The notes beneath the pieces were generated by a model. It was not told where the DNA came from. It saw only the letters and a list, made by a program, of their open reading frames with translations, and made no database searches. From Bacteroidota bacterium (GTDB lineage: Bacteria; Bacteroidota; Bacteroidia; Chitinophagales; Chitinophagaceae), in the NCBI GenBank assembly GCA_023391895.1, contig JAEWAC010000384.1, forward strand, positions 1 through 13,093: a stretch of DNA of 13,093 bases, read 5' to 3'. This document shows, in pieces, positions 12,932 to 13,093 of this stretch. Within the stretch, counting starts at the first letter, position 1. Every line of letters begins with the position of its first letter. The translations under genes and the position numbers were made by a program.

Positions 12932-13093
12932 TTAACGGGGCTGTGCCGTAGAATCAGCCGCAGCGGCCTGTCCCGGCCTTTCTATAATGGGCTTTTGACC
13001 AGCCGTGTTATAGGTTTTTTCAAAGGTGTCGTACACCTGGATCAAAAAGTCGTTGACTTCGGCTTCGCGGGCCAGCGACTGGTAAAAGTCTTC
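12932..13093 (-). CDS. 3' end of an unidentified gene (partial)
   Basis: The last 53 codons of a minus-strand gene enter from the right edge and end with TAA at 12934-12932. The visible tail begins EDFYQSLAREAEVNDFLIQVYDTF, a helical stretch, and ends in an Ala/Pro/Gln-rich low-complexity tail. The codon use is like that of the neighbours, and a strong terminator follows directly, which supports it being real. The family cannot be told from this fragment. Confidence 0.7.
   Translation of the reverse strand, partial: EDFYQSLAREAEVNDFLIQVYDTFEKTYNTAGQKPIIERPGQAAAADSTAQPR

Overview
The window looks like ordinary chromosome of a Bacteroidota bacterium, most likely family Chitinophagaceae (Chitinophaga/Niastella-like). 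The protein styles point that way: an IspH with a basic N-terminal extension, a long PriA, a short alpha-glucan phosphorylase, a TM-anchored DUF4258 protein, and a ChlI/MoxR-type ATPase with a VWA partner. So do the A-rich rather than Shine-Dalgarno-rich leaders and the TAnnTTTG-like promoter boxes. This assignment is inference from sequence style; no rRNA is present.

Layout. 18-1700 (+) is a GT35 alpha-glucan phosphorylase-like protein. It converges on ispH (-, 1694-2920). The two genes overlap by 7 bp, and an intrinsic terminator for the phosphorylase lies inside the ispH coding sequence. 2921-4049 is a gene-free kilobase packed with repeats: a 107-bp inverted-repeat element, two further hairpins, and several 7-8 bp tandem arrays. 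4050-7698 (+) holds a DUF4258 membrane protein, a translationally coupled PlsC-type acyltransferase, and priA. 7905-8921 (+) is murB, which carries a heptamer array in its coding sequence. 8922-9404 (-) is a small Cys-rich lipoprotein whose stop abuts the murB stop. 9405-9751 is non-coding and contains a striking nested palindrome. 12819-9752 (-) is a three-gene unit: a VWA protein, a small secreted protein of unknown function, and an AAA+ ATPase. 12878-12906 is a terminator for a gene running in from the right edge, of which only the last 53 codons are visible.

How the genes work together. Most are independent housekeeping functions: glycogen or maltodextrin turnover, isoprenoid precursor supply, phospholipid acylation, replication restart, and peptidoglycan precursor synthesis. 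The clearest functional unit is VWA/secreted protein/AAA+, a chaperone-like ATPase with its MIDAS-containing partner plus an added exported protein.

I see no clear new defence, mobile or biosynthetic system. The best leads are the phosphorylase lacking the usual PLP lysine, the terminator embedded in ispH, the repeat family at 3.1-4.0 kb with its in-gene counterpart in murB, and the exported protein inside the VWA/ATPase operon.
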